Source: CADEDV01 sp964437415
GTDB taxonomy: Bacteria > Bacteroidota > Bacteroidia > Chitinophagales > Chitinophagaceae
Length of the DNA stretch: 64,000 nt
Assembly: GCA_964437415.1 (NCBI GenBank)
Contig: CAYTGN010000002.1
Span: 1-64,000 of the forward strand
Direction: 5' to 3'
Both the position numbers and the translations under genes were made by a program. The notes under the pieces were generated by a model that was not told where the DNA came from, did not search any database, and worked only from the letters and a program-made list of their open reading frames with translations. The number at the start of each line of letters is the position of its first letter. Position 1 is the stretch's first letter. Shown piece by piece: positions 34,249 to 43,429 of this stretch.

Positions 34249-36225
34249 TTATTGCTTTACTATTTTATAAAGATTGTTCCCGGTCGGTATCTTGTCCGTA
34301 ACAGATATAATATATATACCGTTAGGCAACCCTGCCACATTAACGACAAGATTATTTAAACCGACCGCCACGTTTACCTTTTGAGTGATATGGGCTTTGC
34401 CGGAAAGGTCAAAGACACGAATGTCTCGGTTGCCAGCCGAAGCGGCTTCATAAGGTATTGTCACAGTATGTTTGGCCGGATTTGGATAAACAGCTGACAT
34501 TTTATCCAAATCAACATTTAAGACCGCCTTTCTAATACTGGATTCTGTGACTGAGGGTTCGCTTTCAAATTCACTGGCAACTACAAATGTTACCGGCTGC
34601 TGTTTGTAGGCCCTCACAGTCTTTCCGTTTTGTATTGCAGGGTTCCAGCGGGGACCTTTTTCAATTATTCTTATCACTTCGCTTTCCATGCCATAACCAT
34701 GATTGGTCAGTGGCTTTATATCGCTGACCGTTCCGTCTGTATTGACGATAAACTGAACAGTTACTTTGTAAGTGCCTGGCGAGGCGCCATTGTCTATCGG
34801 CGTTGATGGTTTTAAACTTGCCATCAGGTATTTTCTCCATTCCGCCTCGCCGCCCCTGAATGAAGGAGGGGTTTCTGCAATTTCAAAAACGATATTATTG
34901 CGGGGGGCTGGAATTGTATCTGTTGCCTTGATCTCTTTAATTTCAGGGACACTCATTTTTTTTCTAATAATTTCAATTACGCCATGCTCGCCTTTCTGAC
35001 CATACTTCAGCGTTGCACTTTTGTCTTTCAGAACTATTATAGACTCAATATCCGATGGCTCAATTTCACTGAGCTGCGGACTGTTGAAGAATAACGGGGT
35101 TGCACGGACCGGCTGTACCACACCATCAATCACAACCAGCGGCCCTGTGGTTATGCTGTATGTAACAGGGAGTTCCAGTATCTCATCTTTTTTCAGTTTG
35201 CTTTTCACAAGAGGTGTCAGTGTATCAGCCATAACAGGTTTCACTGTTTTCTCATTCTGGTAAAACCCGTTTACAACAGGCAGCGCTGCTGATTGGATTG
35301 AAATTTCTTTTTCGGCGGCTGCCGGTTTATAGTTGATTGCTTTTTTGTAACTGAATGCAAACAGGAGCAGCAGCAGAATAAATAAAGGAAGCACCATCAG
35401 CTTTCTCAGGTATTTGTATTGAGGTTGTTTAGAAGAAGTAATCATGGCTATACGACGTTTTATTTGCGTTTGAAAAAAGGGATTTACTAATGATTGCCTG
35501 GTTTGCAAAGCCTGCATCAGCAATAGTTCGGCATAACTCCATTCTTCGTTCTCAATTATAGCAGCCTGATCGGCAAGAAATTCATGGATCGTTTTGAGTT
35601 CTTTTTTCACCAGGTGAAAGAAGGGATTGATCCAAAACACAGCAGTAAGCATTTCCATAAAAAGGGTATCCCTGCTGTGTTTTTGGCGGATATGAAATAG
35701 TTCATGCCTGAATATCTGCTGTCCCCTGTCAGTATTGAGTTCAATATCCCTGTTCCAGAAAAGCCAGCGGAAAAAGGAAAAGGGTGTGCCCGGCTCTGCA
35801 GTATTTATGAGTATTATTTTATCAAGGTTTTGGGAAGGATGTTGCCTGCGCATCCGCCTGATGCGATTTATTGAAAGAATAATTCGGGCCAGGAAACCTG
35901 CACAAAGAAGAAGATAACATGAATAAAGAATTTGCGTCAACGTGAAAAAATCTGTTGCCGGGCCCGCTTTTTCTGACAAGACCACCGGGTTGCTATCATA
36001 CAACAATGTCAGCCTGTACAAAACTGCAAAGGATTCTGTTTGTTGCTGGCTGAAATAAACAGGTATATTTAAAAAGGGAATAATAATGCTGATGACCGCA
36101 GACAACAGCAGATAATACCGGTTATAGAAATGAAACTTGTTATTTCTCAGGAAAAAATGATAATACCCATACAGCAGCCCGGAGGCCGCAAAGACTTGCA
36201 GGAAATAGTACAGCAGGCTGTTCAT
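34249..36225 (-). CDS. M56/BlaR1-type membrane metallopeptidase fused to plug-like, TonB C-terminal and T9SS sorting domains
   Basis: Protein of 658 aa with four modules. Residues 1-295: inner-membrane M56 protease with transmembrane segments near 5-25, 38-57, 95-118 and 276-293 and zinc site H174-E-L-F-H178, plus HEFLADQ at 214-220 (E215 the likely third ligand). Residues 362-421: a TonB-receptor-plug-like stretch (VVIDGVV, DIESIIVLKDKSATLKYGQK). Residues 461-550: a TonB C-terminal domain (VTVQFIVNTDGTVSDI, WNPAIQNGKTVRAYKQQPVTF). Residues 576-658: a T9SS type A sorting domain (YPNPAKHTV, VFDLSGKAH, LPNGIYIISV). It overlaps the upstream BlaI-type repressor gene as ATGA, so the two are translated together. 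In BlaR1/MecR1 systems the protease inactivates the repressor on sensing a signal; here the signal is unknown. Confidence 0.9.
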   Translation of the reverse strand: MNSLLYYFLQVFAASGLLYGYYHFFLRNNKFHFYNRYYLLLSAVISIIIPFLNIPVYFSQQQTESFAVLYRLTLLYDSNPVVLSEKAGPATDFFTLTQILYSCYLLLCAGFLARIILSINRIRRMRRQHPSQNLDKIILINTAEPGTPFSFFRWLFWNRDIELNTDRGQQIFRHELFHIRQKHSRDTLFMEMLTAVFWINPFFHLVKKELKTIHEFLADQAAIIENEEWSYAELLLMQALQTRQSLVNPFFQTQIKRRIAMITSSKQPQYKYLRKLMVLPLFILLLLLFAFSYKKAINYKPAAAEKEISIQSAALPVVNGFYQNEKTVKPVMADTLTPLVKSKLKKDEILELPVTYSITTGPLVVIDGVVQPVRATPLFFNSPQLSEIEPSDIESIIVLKDKSATLKYGQKGEHGVIEIIRKKMSVPEIKEIKATDTIPAPRNNIVFEIAETPPSFRGGEAEWRKYLMASLKPSTPIDNGASPGTYKVTVQFIVNTDGTVSDIKPLTNHGYGMESEVIRIIEKGPRWNPAIQNGKTVRAYKQQPVTFVVASEFESEPSVTESSIRKAVLNVDLDKMSAVYPNPAKHTVTIPYEAASAGNRDIRVFDLSGKAHITQKVNVAVGLNNLVVNVAGLPNGIYIISVTDKIPTGNNLYKIVKQ

Positions 36226-36584
36226 TTTTTCTGGCTTTTTATTTTCTGAATAAGCGTTTCAAGCTCTTCCAGGGAAATACTATTCTCCTTCACAAGAAAG
36301 GAAACCACATTGCTGAATGACCCCTCAAAATATCCTTTCACCAGTTGCTTCATACTCCGCTTGGAGTAATCTTCTTTGCTCACAAGGGCATAATACTGGT
36401 GTTGCCGGCCAATAGCGTTAATACCTACAAATTCTTTTTCGACTAATATTTTCAACAGGGTGGCAACAGTATTCTGGTGGGGTTTGGGATTGGGCATTGA
36501 CTCAACTATCTCTCTTAAAAACGCATTGTCCGTTTTCCATAGCGCCTGCATAACCTGCTCTTCTGCCTTTGTGAGTGTCTTCAT
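36222..36584 (-). CDS. BlaI/MecI/CopY family transcriptional repressor
   Basis: Winged-helix dimeric repressor, 120 aa. The N-terminal DNA-binding part has TKAEEQVMQALWKTDNAFLREIVESMPNPKPHQNTVATLLKILVEKEFV, the family signature, and the C-terminal part (FSNVVSFLVKENSISLEELETLIQKI) forms the dimerisation arm. The stop overlaps the start of the M56 gene, so the operon is repressor-protease, as in blaI-blaR1 loci. It should bind the dyads at 36611-36646 and repress its own operon until its protease partner cuts or displaces it. The regulated target beyond this operon is unknown. Confidence 0.93.
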   Translation of the reverse strand: MKTLTKAEEQVMQALWKTDNAFLREIVESMPNPKPHQNTVATLLKILVEKEFVGINAIGRQHQYYALVSKEDYSKRSMKQLVKGYFEGSFSNVVSFLVKENSISLEELETLIQKIKSQKK

Positions 36585-36610
36585 GTTTTTGTTTGAGAAG
36601 CCGAAGCTAT

Positions 36611-36646
36611 AACTAATTTTTTAGTTTAACAACTAAATTTTTAGTT
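36611..36646. promoter_or_regulatory. Two tandem dyad operators (AACTAA-N4-TTAGTT), likely BlaI-type binding sites
   Basis: Two perfect 16-bp inverted repeats, at 36611-36626 and 36631-36646, are spaced 20 bp centre to centre (about two helical turns). They lie 27-62 bp upstream of the BlaI-type repressor start and also upstream of the divergent ftsE. On the minus strand one of them lies between a weak TAGCTTCG -7-like box and an upstream TTG, a position suited to repression. The half-site differs from the Staphylococcus BlaI TACA/TGTA operator. Confidence 0.7.
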
Positions 36647-36708
36647 TAGCTAAAATTTTGCAGTATCGTACCGTTTGTTTGCCTTATTTTGCAGCAAACC
36701 AATTGGTA

Positions 36709-37398
36709 ATGTCAGAGCCTATCATTCAGCTTTCGAATGTCAATATTTACCAGGGCAATAACCTTATTCTACAGGAGGTGAATCTTATGGTGAACAAAGG
36801 AGAGTTTGTGTATCTCGTTGGAAAAACCGGGACGGGCAAATCGAGCCTCCTAAAGACTCTTTATGGTGAACTGCCGCTGAAAGAAGGGCAGGGCGAAGTG
36901 GCTGGTTTCAATCTTTCCGGGCTTGATTGGAAAAAAGTCCCTTACCTGCGCCGCAATCTGGGTGTTGTGTTCCAGGAATTTCAATTGCTTACAGACCGCA
37001 ACGTAAATAATAACTTGAAGTTTGTTTTGAAGGCAACCGGCTGGACAGATGAAAAACTGATGGATGAAAAGATACAGGATGTGCTGGAAAAAGTGGGTCT
37101 GAAGGCCAAGGGTTTCAAAATGCCTTTTGAACTGAGCGGGGGTGAGCAGCAACGGGTGGACATTGCCCGTGCTTTATTAAATTCTCCCAAACTGATATTG
37201 GCAGATGAACCTACCGGAAATCTTGATCCGGAAACCTCTGACGAGATCATGCAACTGCTATTTAATATTTGCAAAGAAGATAATACCGCTATTGTGATGG
37301 CTTCGCATGATTATATCGTGGTGCAAAAATACCCGGCAAGAATGATCCGCACGGAAAGAGGCCGGGTGATCGACAATGCTAGTATAACCATTGAATAA
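36709..37398 (+). CDS. ftsE: FtsE-like ABC transporter ATP-binding protein
   Basis: Cytoplasmic ATPase that pairs with membrane protein FtsX to drive cell-wall hydrolases during division, 229 aa. Walker A is GKTGTGKS (38-45). A Q-loop-like VVFQEFQLL, the ABC signature LSGGEQQR and Walker B LILADEPTG follow; the spacing and sequence are FtsE-like. The ATG at 36709 is chosen because upstream codons encode an unrelated stretch. ftsX is not in the window, so the partner must be elsewhere. It ends 20 bp inside the convergent glycosyltransferase gene. Confidence 0.85.
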   Translation: MSEPIIQLSNVNIYQGNNLILQEVNLMVNKGEFVYLVGKTGTGKSSLLKTLYGELPLKEGQGEVAGFNLSGLDWKKVPYLRRNLGVVFQEFQLLTDRNVNNNLKFVLKATGWTDEKLMDEKIQDVLEKVGLKAKGFKMPFELSGGEQQRVDIARALLNSPKLILADEPTGNLDPETSDEIMQLLFNICKEDNTAIVMASHDYIVVQKYPARMIRTERGRVIDNASITIE

Positions 37399-38509
37399 GC
37401 TGCCGGCTGTTTTTTTCATTATTGTAAGTATCGCCCAGCAATTGTTGCCGCAGCCTGATCTCTTCTCCTGTAAATGGCTGCTGATATAATTGCATAATTA
37501 TGGATGAAAAAGCATTGGCTGTTGTTCCAATATGACAGGCAGCTTCCAATCCAGTCCCTTTCACCATGGCTTCATGGGTGATGCAATGACGGCCCTCAAA
37601 TAAGACATGCAGCAGTTTCAGCCGGATACCGGTTATGCTTTTGTTGAAACAGGGGAGGATATTGATGTGAGCTTTACGGATAAGATCATTCAATTCAGTG
37701 TCTGACGGATCGGCCACAAGGCAGGTGTGCTGGCAAAGATGGGCCAGTTTCTGCAGTCGCTTTGAGGGTTTTTTTCCTGCGATCACAAATGGTTTTCTAA
37801 CTTTCATAAACACTTTCCGTAAAAGCCAGATCGCCGCTTCTTCATTTTCAGGCACAGATAAATTACCGTGATATAAGCAAAGGTTGCCCATTCCTTCTTC
37901 ACCCGTCACCGATTGCCATGCCGGGAAAATGGGCAGCATCCTGGCAGTAGGAAGATGATACTGTTCTTTCAAAGCTGTCACATCTTCATTCGACACACAG
38001 GCATAGATACATTCATGCGGTAACTGCTGGCTATATTTTTTCAGCAACCGGCTTTCATGTAAAAAATATAGCTTTTTGAACAGCGATGATTCTGCTCTTG
38101 CCAGTTCTTTGTAATAAAGGCTTTCTTCGTTGTGCATCCTTACGACCACTTTTCTTTTTTGCAGATCAAGCCGGGGAAGGATGCCCGTGCAGTGAATGCC
38201 ATCCAGTAAAACAGGGTGATCATCTTTATTGAGATTGGCTGCCAGTTCTTCATTGATTCTTGAAGCAACGATATAGGGGAGACGGGACGAAAAACCTTTG
38301 CTACCTGTTTTTCTTTCATACACATGAATCGTTTCACAAAACTGGTTCAATTCATTGGGTGTTCCTCTTTCATTATAATTAAAATAGTGCAGGTGAATAC
38401 CGATGTCCAGTTTCCTGAACATCATGATGCGGTTCATCATATCAATGGCGCCGCCATAATCTGCCGGCCAGGGCACATCAAGACAAACAATATGTAGCTG
38501 GCGTTTCAA
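37379..38509 (-). CDS. Glycosyltransferase family 4-like protein
   Basis: Predicted GT-B fold glycosyltransferase, 376 aa. The N-terminal Rossmann half starts QLHIVCLDVPWPADYGGAIDMMNR, typical of the GT4 donor/acceptor entrance, and VVVRMHNEESLYYKELA follows. The C-terminal half has NLCLYHGNLSVPENEEAAIWLLRKV and a variant of the GT4 E-x7-E region (ITGIRLKLLHVLFEGRHCITHEAMVKGTG). The acceptor is unknown. Its start overlaps the stop of the upstream glycosyltransferase by 4 bp (ATGA), so the two are translationally coupled. Its end overlaps ftsE on the other strand by 20 bp. Confidence 0.85.
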   Translation of the reverse strand: MKRQLHIVCLDVPWPADYGGAIDMMNRIMMFRKLDIGIHLHYFNYNERGTPNELNQFCETIHVYERKTGSKGFSSRLPYIVASRINEELAANLNKDDHPVLLDGIHCTGILPRLDLQKRKVVVRMHNEESLYYKELARAESSLFKKLYFLHESRLLKKYSQQLPHECIYACVSNEDVTALKEQYHLPTARMLPIFPAWQSVTGEEGMGNLCLYHGNLSVPENEEAAIWLLRKVFMKVRKPFVIAGKKPSKRLQKLAHLCQHTCLVADPSDTELNDLIRKAHINILPCFNKSITGIRLKLLHVLFEGRHCITHEAMVKGTGLEAACHIGTTANAFSSIIMQLYQQPFTGEEIRLRQQLLGDTYNNEKNSRQLIQWLY

Positions 38510-39597
38510 ACCTTAAAAACGGATTTATAAAAGGCAAGTAATTTTTTTTCTTCCTGCTCCCAGTTTAGTACCTGGCGGGCCATGAGGCAGTTTTCCCTCA
38601 GGGTTGTATATAAAACATCGTCCGTCAGCAATTTGTTCAGTGCTGAGGCAATTGTTGAAGGATTGGTGTCGCCGATCAACAGGGCAACATTATACTGTTC
38701 ATTCACACGTTGATATTCCGGAAAATCCATCGTAAGCTGTGGCAGCCCAGCATGAATATAGTCAAAGAATTTGTTGGGCAAAGCAAGGTATTGATTCAAT
38801 CCAGTGTTTTCAGCCACCGCTACACCTATATATGCCTGTTGGGATACTTTCCATATCTCATCCGGGAGCAACATGCCTTTTAATACAACTTTGTCCCCCA
38901 CATTATTCTCACTTATCAATTGCCTGAGCTTTCCCATAAAATTTCCGTCACCGCAAACCACCAGCCGGGCATTTACCTGCTTCATGGCCGGCACCAATTG
39001 TTCAAAAGCCCTTGCTTCATTTACAGCCCCCTGGTATAAAATGTACCTTTGTTTTGCTGCCTGTTCATTCATTTCCTGCAGCCGCGGCACATTACGGATG
39101 GTTTCATAGTTTACGCCATAACGTTTGCGAAACTCTTCAGCGATACTTTCACTGACCGTATACCCGAATGTAAACATGGGGACCGCTTTTCTTTCTATTC
39201 TTGTCCATGCTTTAAGAACAGCAGGCCGGGTGGCCACTTCCTTCAGGCCGGTAAATAATTCATGAGCATCATAAATGCGGGGTATTTTTTTCCAGGAGGA
39301 AACCCGCAGACAGGGAAGTATTGTGTCAAGATCAATGGCGCAAATGGCATCCATTTTTTTGAACAGGAGATAAAAAAACAGCCTTGCATTATACTCAGCG
39401 TAAAAGAATTTTCCTTTTTTGAACCAGCAACGCAGCCGTTTCTGCCTGAATTTTTCCTGTCGCAGCGGGAGGGAGGAGGGAAGTTTACGTCCGACCAATA
39501 CCACATCATAACCATTTTCTGCCAGCGAAGTGCAGATGCGGTTCATCCGCTGGTCATACGTAAGATCATTGGTAACGGTGAAGTATATTCTTTTCAA
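38506..39597 (-). CDS. Glycosyltransferase (GT4-like)
   Basis: Predicted GT-B glycosyltransferase, 363 aa. It begins MKRIYFTVTNDLTYDQRMNRICTSLAENGYDVVLVGRK, a typical GT4 N-terminus. IPRIYDAHELFTGL, RYILYQGAVNEARAFEQLVPAMK and VVCGDGNFMGKLRQLI are family-like. PNKFFDYIHAGLPQLTMDFPEY corresponds to the conserved nucleotide-sugar-binding region. It is the first of two coupled glycosyltransferases and lies 29 bp downstream of a Gfo/Idh/MocA oxidoreductase, so the three likely act in synthesis of one glycan, whose identity is not shown. Confidence 0.88.
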   Translation of the reverse strand: MKRIYFTVTNDLTYDQRMNRICTSLAENGYDVVLVGRKLPSSLPLRQEKFRQKRLRCWFKKGKFFYAEYNARLFFYLLFKKMDAICAIDLDTILPCLRVSSWKKIPRIYDAHELFTGLKEVATRPAVLKAWTRIERKAVPMFTFGYTVSESIAEEFRKRYGVNYETIRNVPRLQEMNEQAAKQRYILYQGAVNEARAFEQLVPAMKQVNARLVVCGDGNFMGKLRQLISENNVGDKVVLKGMLLPDEIWKVSQQAYIGVAVAENTGLNQYLALPNKFFDYIHAGLPQLTMDFPEYQRVNEQYNVALLIGDTNPSTIASALNKLLTDDVLYTTLRENCLMARQVLNWEQEEKKLLAFYKSVFKV

Positions 39598-39626
39598 ACG
39601 ACTGCTGGTTGAAAATGAAGTATCGG

Positions 39627-40631
39627 CTATTGCAAAGAAACGGAATTGTAAATTCTTTCTATCACTTCCACAGTTTTAAAACCATCTGAGGCATTTGTGA
39701 ATGGATGTTTTTCATCCTGCAACGCCTTCATCATATTCTCATACACTTTATCATGGTTACTCATCGAGCCTTTATAAAAGCCGTAATCATTGGATGCTCC
39801 GGTGGCAGGTATGGTAAGTTCAAATCCATCAGCAAGCTGGTATTCCACTTTATTCATGTATTCCCCGGCAATGCGGATGCTTCCCTTCTCTGCTAAAAGT
39901 GTCAGCGATACCTCCATATTTTTTTGAAAAGTGTTCAATGACCAGTTCAGACCACCCAGCATTCCGTTTTTCATTTTTAAGGATACAACACCACTGTCTT
40001 CAAATGTGATTACATTTTCATGAGCCAGGTTTTTCCGGTAACCGGTTATTTCCTCCACATCTCCCAGCAACCAGGTCATGGCATCAATATAATGACTGAA
40101 CTGTGTGTACAATGTGCCGCCATCAAGGTCTGTGCTTCCTTTCCATGAATCTGCATAATATGCCGCAGGCCTGTTCCAGAAACAGTTTAATTGAAAACTG
40201 TACAACTGTCCCAACCGGCCTCCATCAACCAATTGTTTGAGTGCAGCAAGGGAAGGATTATAACGGGTGGATTTTACAACAAACAGTTTCTTTGCAGCCT
40301 TTGTTGCAGCTTCCAGCATTTGTGATGCATCCGAAGTGCTGATGCAAAGCGGTTTTTCGCAAAGCACATGTCTTCCTGCAGCAAGAGCTTCTATGGAATG
40401 GATTGCATGAAGCCCGTTAGGTGTGCAAACGGCCAGCAGATCAAAGTCATGAGCTAACAACTCCTGCATATTATAACAGGATGCAGCCTGGTACTGTGCT
40501 GCAAGTTCATCTGCTCTTTGCGGAATAATATCACAAACGGCTACCAGCCGGCCATGCTTTGCCGCTTCCGCAGCATGACGGGGAGCAATCTTTCCGCATC
40601 CAATTATCGCAAAACGCAACGATGAACTCAT
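39627..40631 (-). CDS. Gfo/Idh/MocA family oxidoreductase
   Basis: NAD(P)-dependent sugar oxidoreductase, 334 aa. The start is the ATG at 40631; an in-frame ATG upstream overlaps the terminator of the barrel-protein gene. The Rossmann motif GCGKIAPRH lies at 11-19 and the family signature CEKPLCIS (E92-K93-P94) follows. NRPAAYYADSWKGSTDLDGGTLYTQFSHYIDAMTWLLGD resembles the WbpB/WlbA subgroup that oxidises UDP-N-acetylglucosamine derivatives, but the substrate is not certain. It is probably in one transcription unit with the two glycosyltransferases that follow. Confidence 0.88.
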   Translation of the reverse strand: MSSSLRFAIIGCGKIAPRHAAEAAKHGRLVAVCDIIPQRADELAAQYQAASCYNMQELLAHDFDLLAVCTPNGLHAIHSIEALAAGRHVLCEKPLCISTSDASQMLEAATKAAKKLFVVKSTRYNPSLAALKQLVDGGRLGQLYSFQLNCFWNRPAAYYADSWKGSTDLDGGTLYTQFSHYIDAMTWLLGDVEEITGYRKNLAHENVITFEDSGVVSLKMKNGMLGGLNWSLNTFQKNMEVSLTLLAEKGSIRIAGEYMNKVEYQLADGFELTIPATGASNDYGFYKGSMSNHDKVYENMMKALQDEKHPFTNASDGFKTVEVIERIYNSVSLQ

Positions 40632-40662
40632 AGCGTCAAATATACATTCATCACCGGGCAAT

Positions 40663-40691
40663 AAAAAGCCCCTCTGCAAGCAGCAGAGGGG
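40663..40691 (-). terminator. Terminator after the outer-membrane barrel gene
   Basis: The perfect 9-bp stem CCCCTCTGC / GCAGAGGGG (40669-40677 with 40683-40691) has a 5-nt loop. On the minus strand it is followed by a T-run (the A-run at 40663-40667). Confidence 0.82.
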
Positions 40692-40712
40692 TTCTTTTAA
40701 ATATCTTAACCC

Positions 40713-43310
40713 TTACATCATCATATCCATACCACCATCACCCTGCTGGCGGTTATTCTTTCTTTTAAAGAGATTGGCGTCGAATTTACCAAACCTCCAG
40801 TTGAAGTTGATGCGGACCACCTGCGGGTCACGACGGCGGAACACATCCTGGATGAAGAACTGAGATTCAGAATAAACATCCTGCACCCTTGTTCTGAAAA
40901 TATCGTTGATGTTAACCGACAGGGAAGCCTGCCTGTTTTTAAGAAACTCATAGCGGAAGGCAAAATCAACTCCATAAACAGGACGAATATATCCCTGTGC
41001 TGAAGTGCTGGCGCCAAACATTCCGCCCATACCGCCACGTCCACCACCACCACCGCTGCCACCGGGAGGAAGTATAGTTCTGGACTGGTAATCGCCAGAA
41101 AGTTGAATGCTGAAATTCTTGGGCAACTTGAAACTGTTGTTGATCTTGGCAAACCAGCTTACAAACTGATCCTGGTCAGGCACTGTAGGGTCATCAATCT
41201 TGATCATTGAGGTGAACAGGTTCAGATTGCTGGTAATATCCCACCATTTGGTGACCTTGTTCCTGGTAATAACTTCCAGACCTGTCACATAGCTTGAATT
41301 GGCATTGATAAACGTGTTGATCAACTGGTCTTTGCCGCTTACTGGTTCTGTTTGCACGATCTGGAATCGGGTGATCAGGTCGTTGGTGTTTTTATAGTAT
41401 GCCGTTACAAGCAAATTGTCCTTGTTTTTGAACGTCTTCATATAAGACAATTCCAGTGAATTGGTGAATTCAGGATTCAAACCCGGATTTCCTTTGCTCA
41501 GGTTCAGGAAGTCGGAAGAATCGGTAAATGGCGACAACTGCCAGAAATTGGGGCGATTGATCCTTCTGGAATAATTCAATTGCAATTCCTGGTCATCTTT
41601 TAATTTTTGGTTCAGGAATATGCTCGGGAAAAAGCTGATGGGAAATTCAATATCGAATTTTTCGCTTGTTTTGGTCAGTTCTCCCTGGTAATTGGAACTT
41701 TCAGCTCTAAGGCCCAACTGGTAGCCAAAATTCTTTATGCGGTTACTGAATGTAGTGTAAGCAGCCAGGACACGGTCATTGCTTATGTAATCTACCTGAG
41801 AACTGGGTTGTAACTCTAATGAGCCATTATTCGCAATATAAAAAGCGTTAGTGCTCCTGTTCTCATTGAAAGCTCCGCGAACGCCAAATTCAAGCTTTGA
41901 GTTTTCACTCAGGGGATTCACATAATCTGCCTGGATGATCAGGCTCTTGTTGTTCCCATTGCCGATCTGCCGCTGATTGAATGATCTGTCAATAGTTGTC
42001 ATATCAGCAGCATAATAATCTGTGATGATATTATTGTTGTTATCGTTTTTCCTTTGGTTAAAAGTGATATCGGCAGTTAACTCACGGCCGGCTTTGGGAA
42101 AGTTATGCTTGATGCCGATCATAGAACCGAGGTTTCTGAATTCTGCCTGGTTGTAAGCGGCTCTTTGTGTGAAAGCTGACTTTACCGGGCTGCTTAATGT
42201 GTCTACCAGCAAATCTGTGAACGTTTTGGGACGAAAACTTCCACCGCCTGTGTTGAGTGTGGCTGACAACGTAGTTCTGTTGCTGATGAAGTAATCAATA
42301 CCTGCACGGATAAAACGGAAACTGCCATCCATTCGGTTGTTGTCATCCTGGTAAAGTATGTTATTGGGGTTATCCAGCAACGACAGCCTTTCGGTGTTAC
42401 CGGTGCTGATAGAACGGCGCTGGTTGTACATGCCACTTAGAAACAGGTTCACTTTGCTTTGACGCAGATTGATGTCACCGCCAAAACCTACTCTTGCCCG
42501 TGAGTCAATATTGGTGCGGAGGCTGCCGTTATAACCCACTTTCCTGTTTTTCTTCAGCACAATGTTCAAAATACCGGCAGTGCCGCCGGAAGCATCAAAC
42601 TTGGCAGATGGGTTCGTAATGATCTCCACACTCTCGATCGCATCGGCAGGGATCTGATCCAGTTGCATAGTGGTAGGGCGGCCATCTACAAAAATTTGCG
42701 GGGCATTATTACGCAGCGCCACATTTCCGTCAATGTCCACATTCAGGGAGGGCACATTCCGCATCACATCCACAGCGGTACCCCCTGCAGAAACGATGTT
42801 TTTATCAACGTTGAAGATTTTCCGGTCAATTCCCAACTGCAGGCCGGGTTTGGATGCAGTAACAGTTACATTACTAAGCACCTGCTCTTCGATCTCAATT
42901 TTAATATTACCAAGGTCTTTATCCAGGGCATTCATCATAGCACTCATGTCGCCGCCACGCTTTATGTCAAAAGCCACAGGCTGATCAAATTCTTTGTAAC
43001 CTATTATGGATATTTTAAGTTTGGATTGGCCCATTACAGGGATATTCTCCAGGCTGAATTCACCATTTGCTCTTGTGAGCATACCTGACACCACTACTTC
43101 TTTCCGGGTTTTTGTGGCACTGTCCATCCTGGTTTGCAAAAGCTGAACAGAAGCAAATTCAATAGGTTTGCCGGATTTTGCCTCTACCACTTTACCGTAA
43201 AACCGGCCGGCAGGCATTTGACCAGTTCCTCTGTTTCCGCCTGGATTTGGCTGTGAAAAAGAGATAACAGACAGAATTACAAGGGATAAGGTCAAAAATA
43301 TTTTTCTCAT
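40713..43310 (-). CDS. Outer-membrane beta-barrel protein with carboxypeptidase-regulatory and plug-like domains
   Basis: TonB-receptor-like outer-membrane protein, 865 aa. The signal peptide ends near residue 19 (VISFSQ). A CarbopepD_reg-like domain (about 35-120, FYGKVVEAKSGKPIEFASVQLL) and a plug (VSAGGTAVDVMRNVPSLNVDIDGNVALRNNAPQIFVDGRPTT) follow; the rest is a barrel of the outer-membrane beta-barrel 3 type (RINRPNFWQLSPFTDSSDFLNLSKGNPGLNPEFTNSLELSY). A Gly-rich loop lies near residues 760-780 and the C-terminus is Met/Gly-rich, unlike the usual aromatic last strand. The substrate is unknown and there is no SusD neighbour. Confidence 0.92.
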   Translation of the reverse strand: MRKIFLTLSLVILSVISFSQPNPGGNRGTGQMPAGRFYGKVVEAKSGKPIEFASVQLLQTRMDSATKTRKEVVVSGMLTRANGEFSLENIPVMGQSKLKISIIGYKEFDQPVAFDIKRGGDMSAMMNALDKDLGNIKIEIEEQVLSNVTVTASKPGLQLGIDRKIFNVDKNIVSAGGTAVDVMRNVPSLNVDIDGNVALRNNAPQIFVDGRPTTMQLDQIPADAIESVEIITNPSAKFDASGGTAGILNIVLKKNRKVGYNGSLRTNIDSRARVGFGGDINLRQSKVNLFLSGMYNQRRSISTGNTERLSLLDNPNNILYQDDNNRMDGSFRFIRAGIDYFISNRTTLSATLNTGGGSFRPKTFTDLLVDTLSSPVKSAFTQRAAYNQAEFRNLGSMIGIKHNFPKAGRELTADITFNQRKNDNNNNIITDYYAADMTTIDRSFNQRQIGNGNNKSLIIQADYVNPLSENSKLEFGVRGAFNENRSTNAFYIANNGSLELQPSSQVDYISNDRVLAAYTTFSNRIKNFGYQLGLRAESSNYQGELTKTSEKFDIEFPISFFPSIFLNQKLKDDQELQLNYSRRINRPNFWQLSPFTDSSDFLNLSKGNPGLNPEFTNSLELSYMKTFKNKDNLLVTAYYKNTNDLITRFQIVQTEPVSGKDQLINTFINANSSYVTGLEVITRNKVTKWWDITSNLNLFTSMIKIDDPTVPDQDQFVSWFAKINNSFKLPKNFSIQLSGDYQSRTILPPGGSGGGGGRGGMGGMFGASTSAQGYIRPVYGVDFAFRYEFLKNRQASLSVNINDIFRTRVQDVYSESQFFIQDVFRRRDPQVVRINFNWRFGKFDANLFKRKNNRQQGDGGMDMMM

Positions 43311-43429
43311 GAATAAAAATTTAGGTATTTGACGTGTAAAGGGGTACTAACTTGCTGACAAGCCCATGACATCTCAGATAAAAGACCGAATTGCTATACA
43401 AATGGCAAGTATCAATGGTTCAACTTCTA

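Noticed and set aside
36709..37398. FtsE without FtsX as evidence of a new system
   Set aside because: FtsX is often encoded apart from ftsE in Bacteroidota; absence from a window is not evidence.
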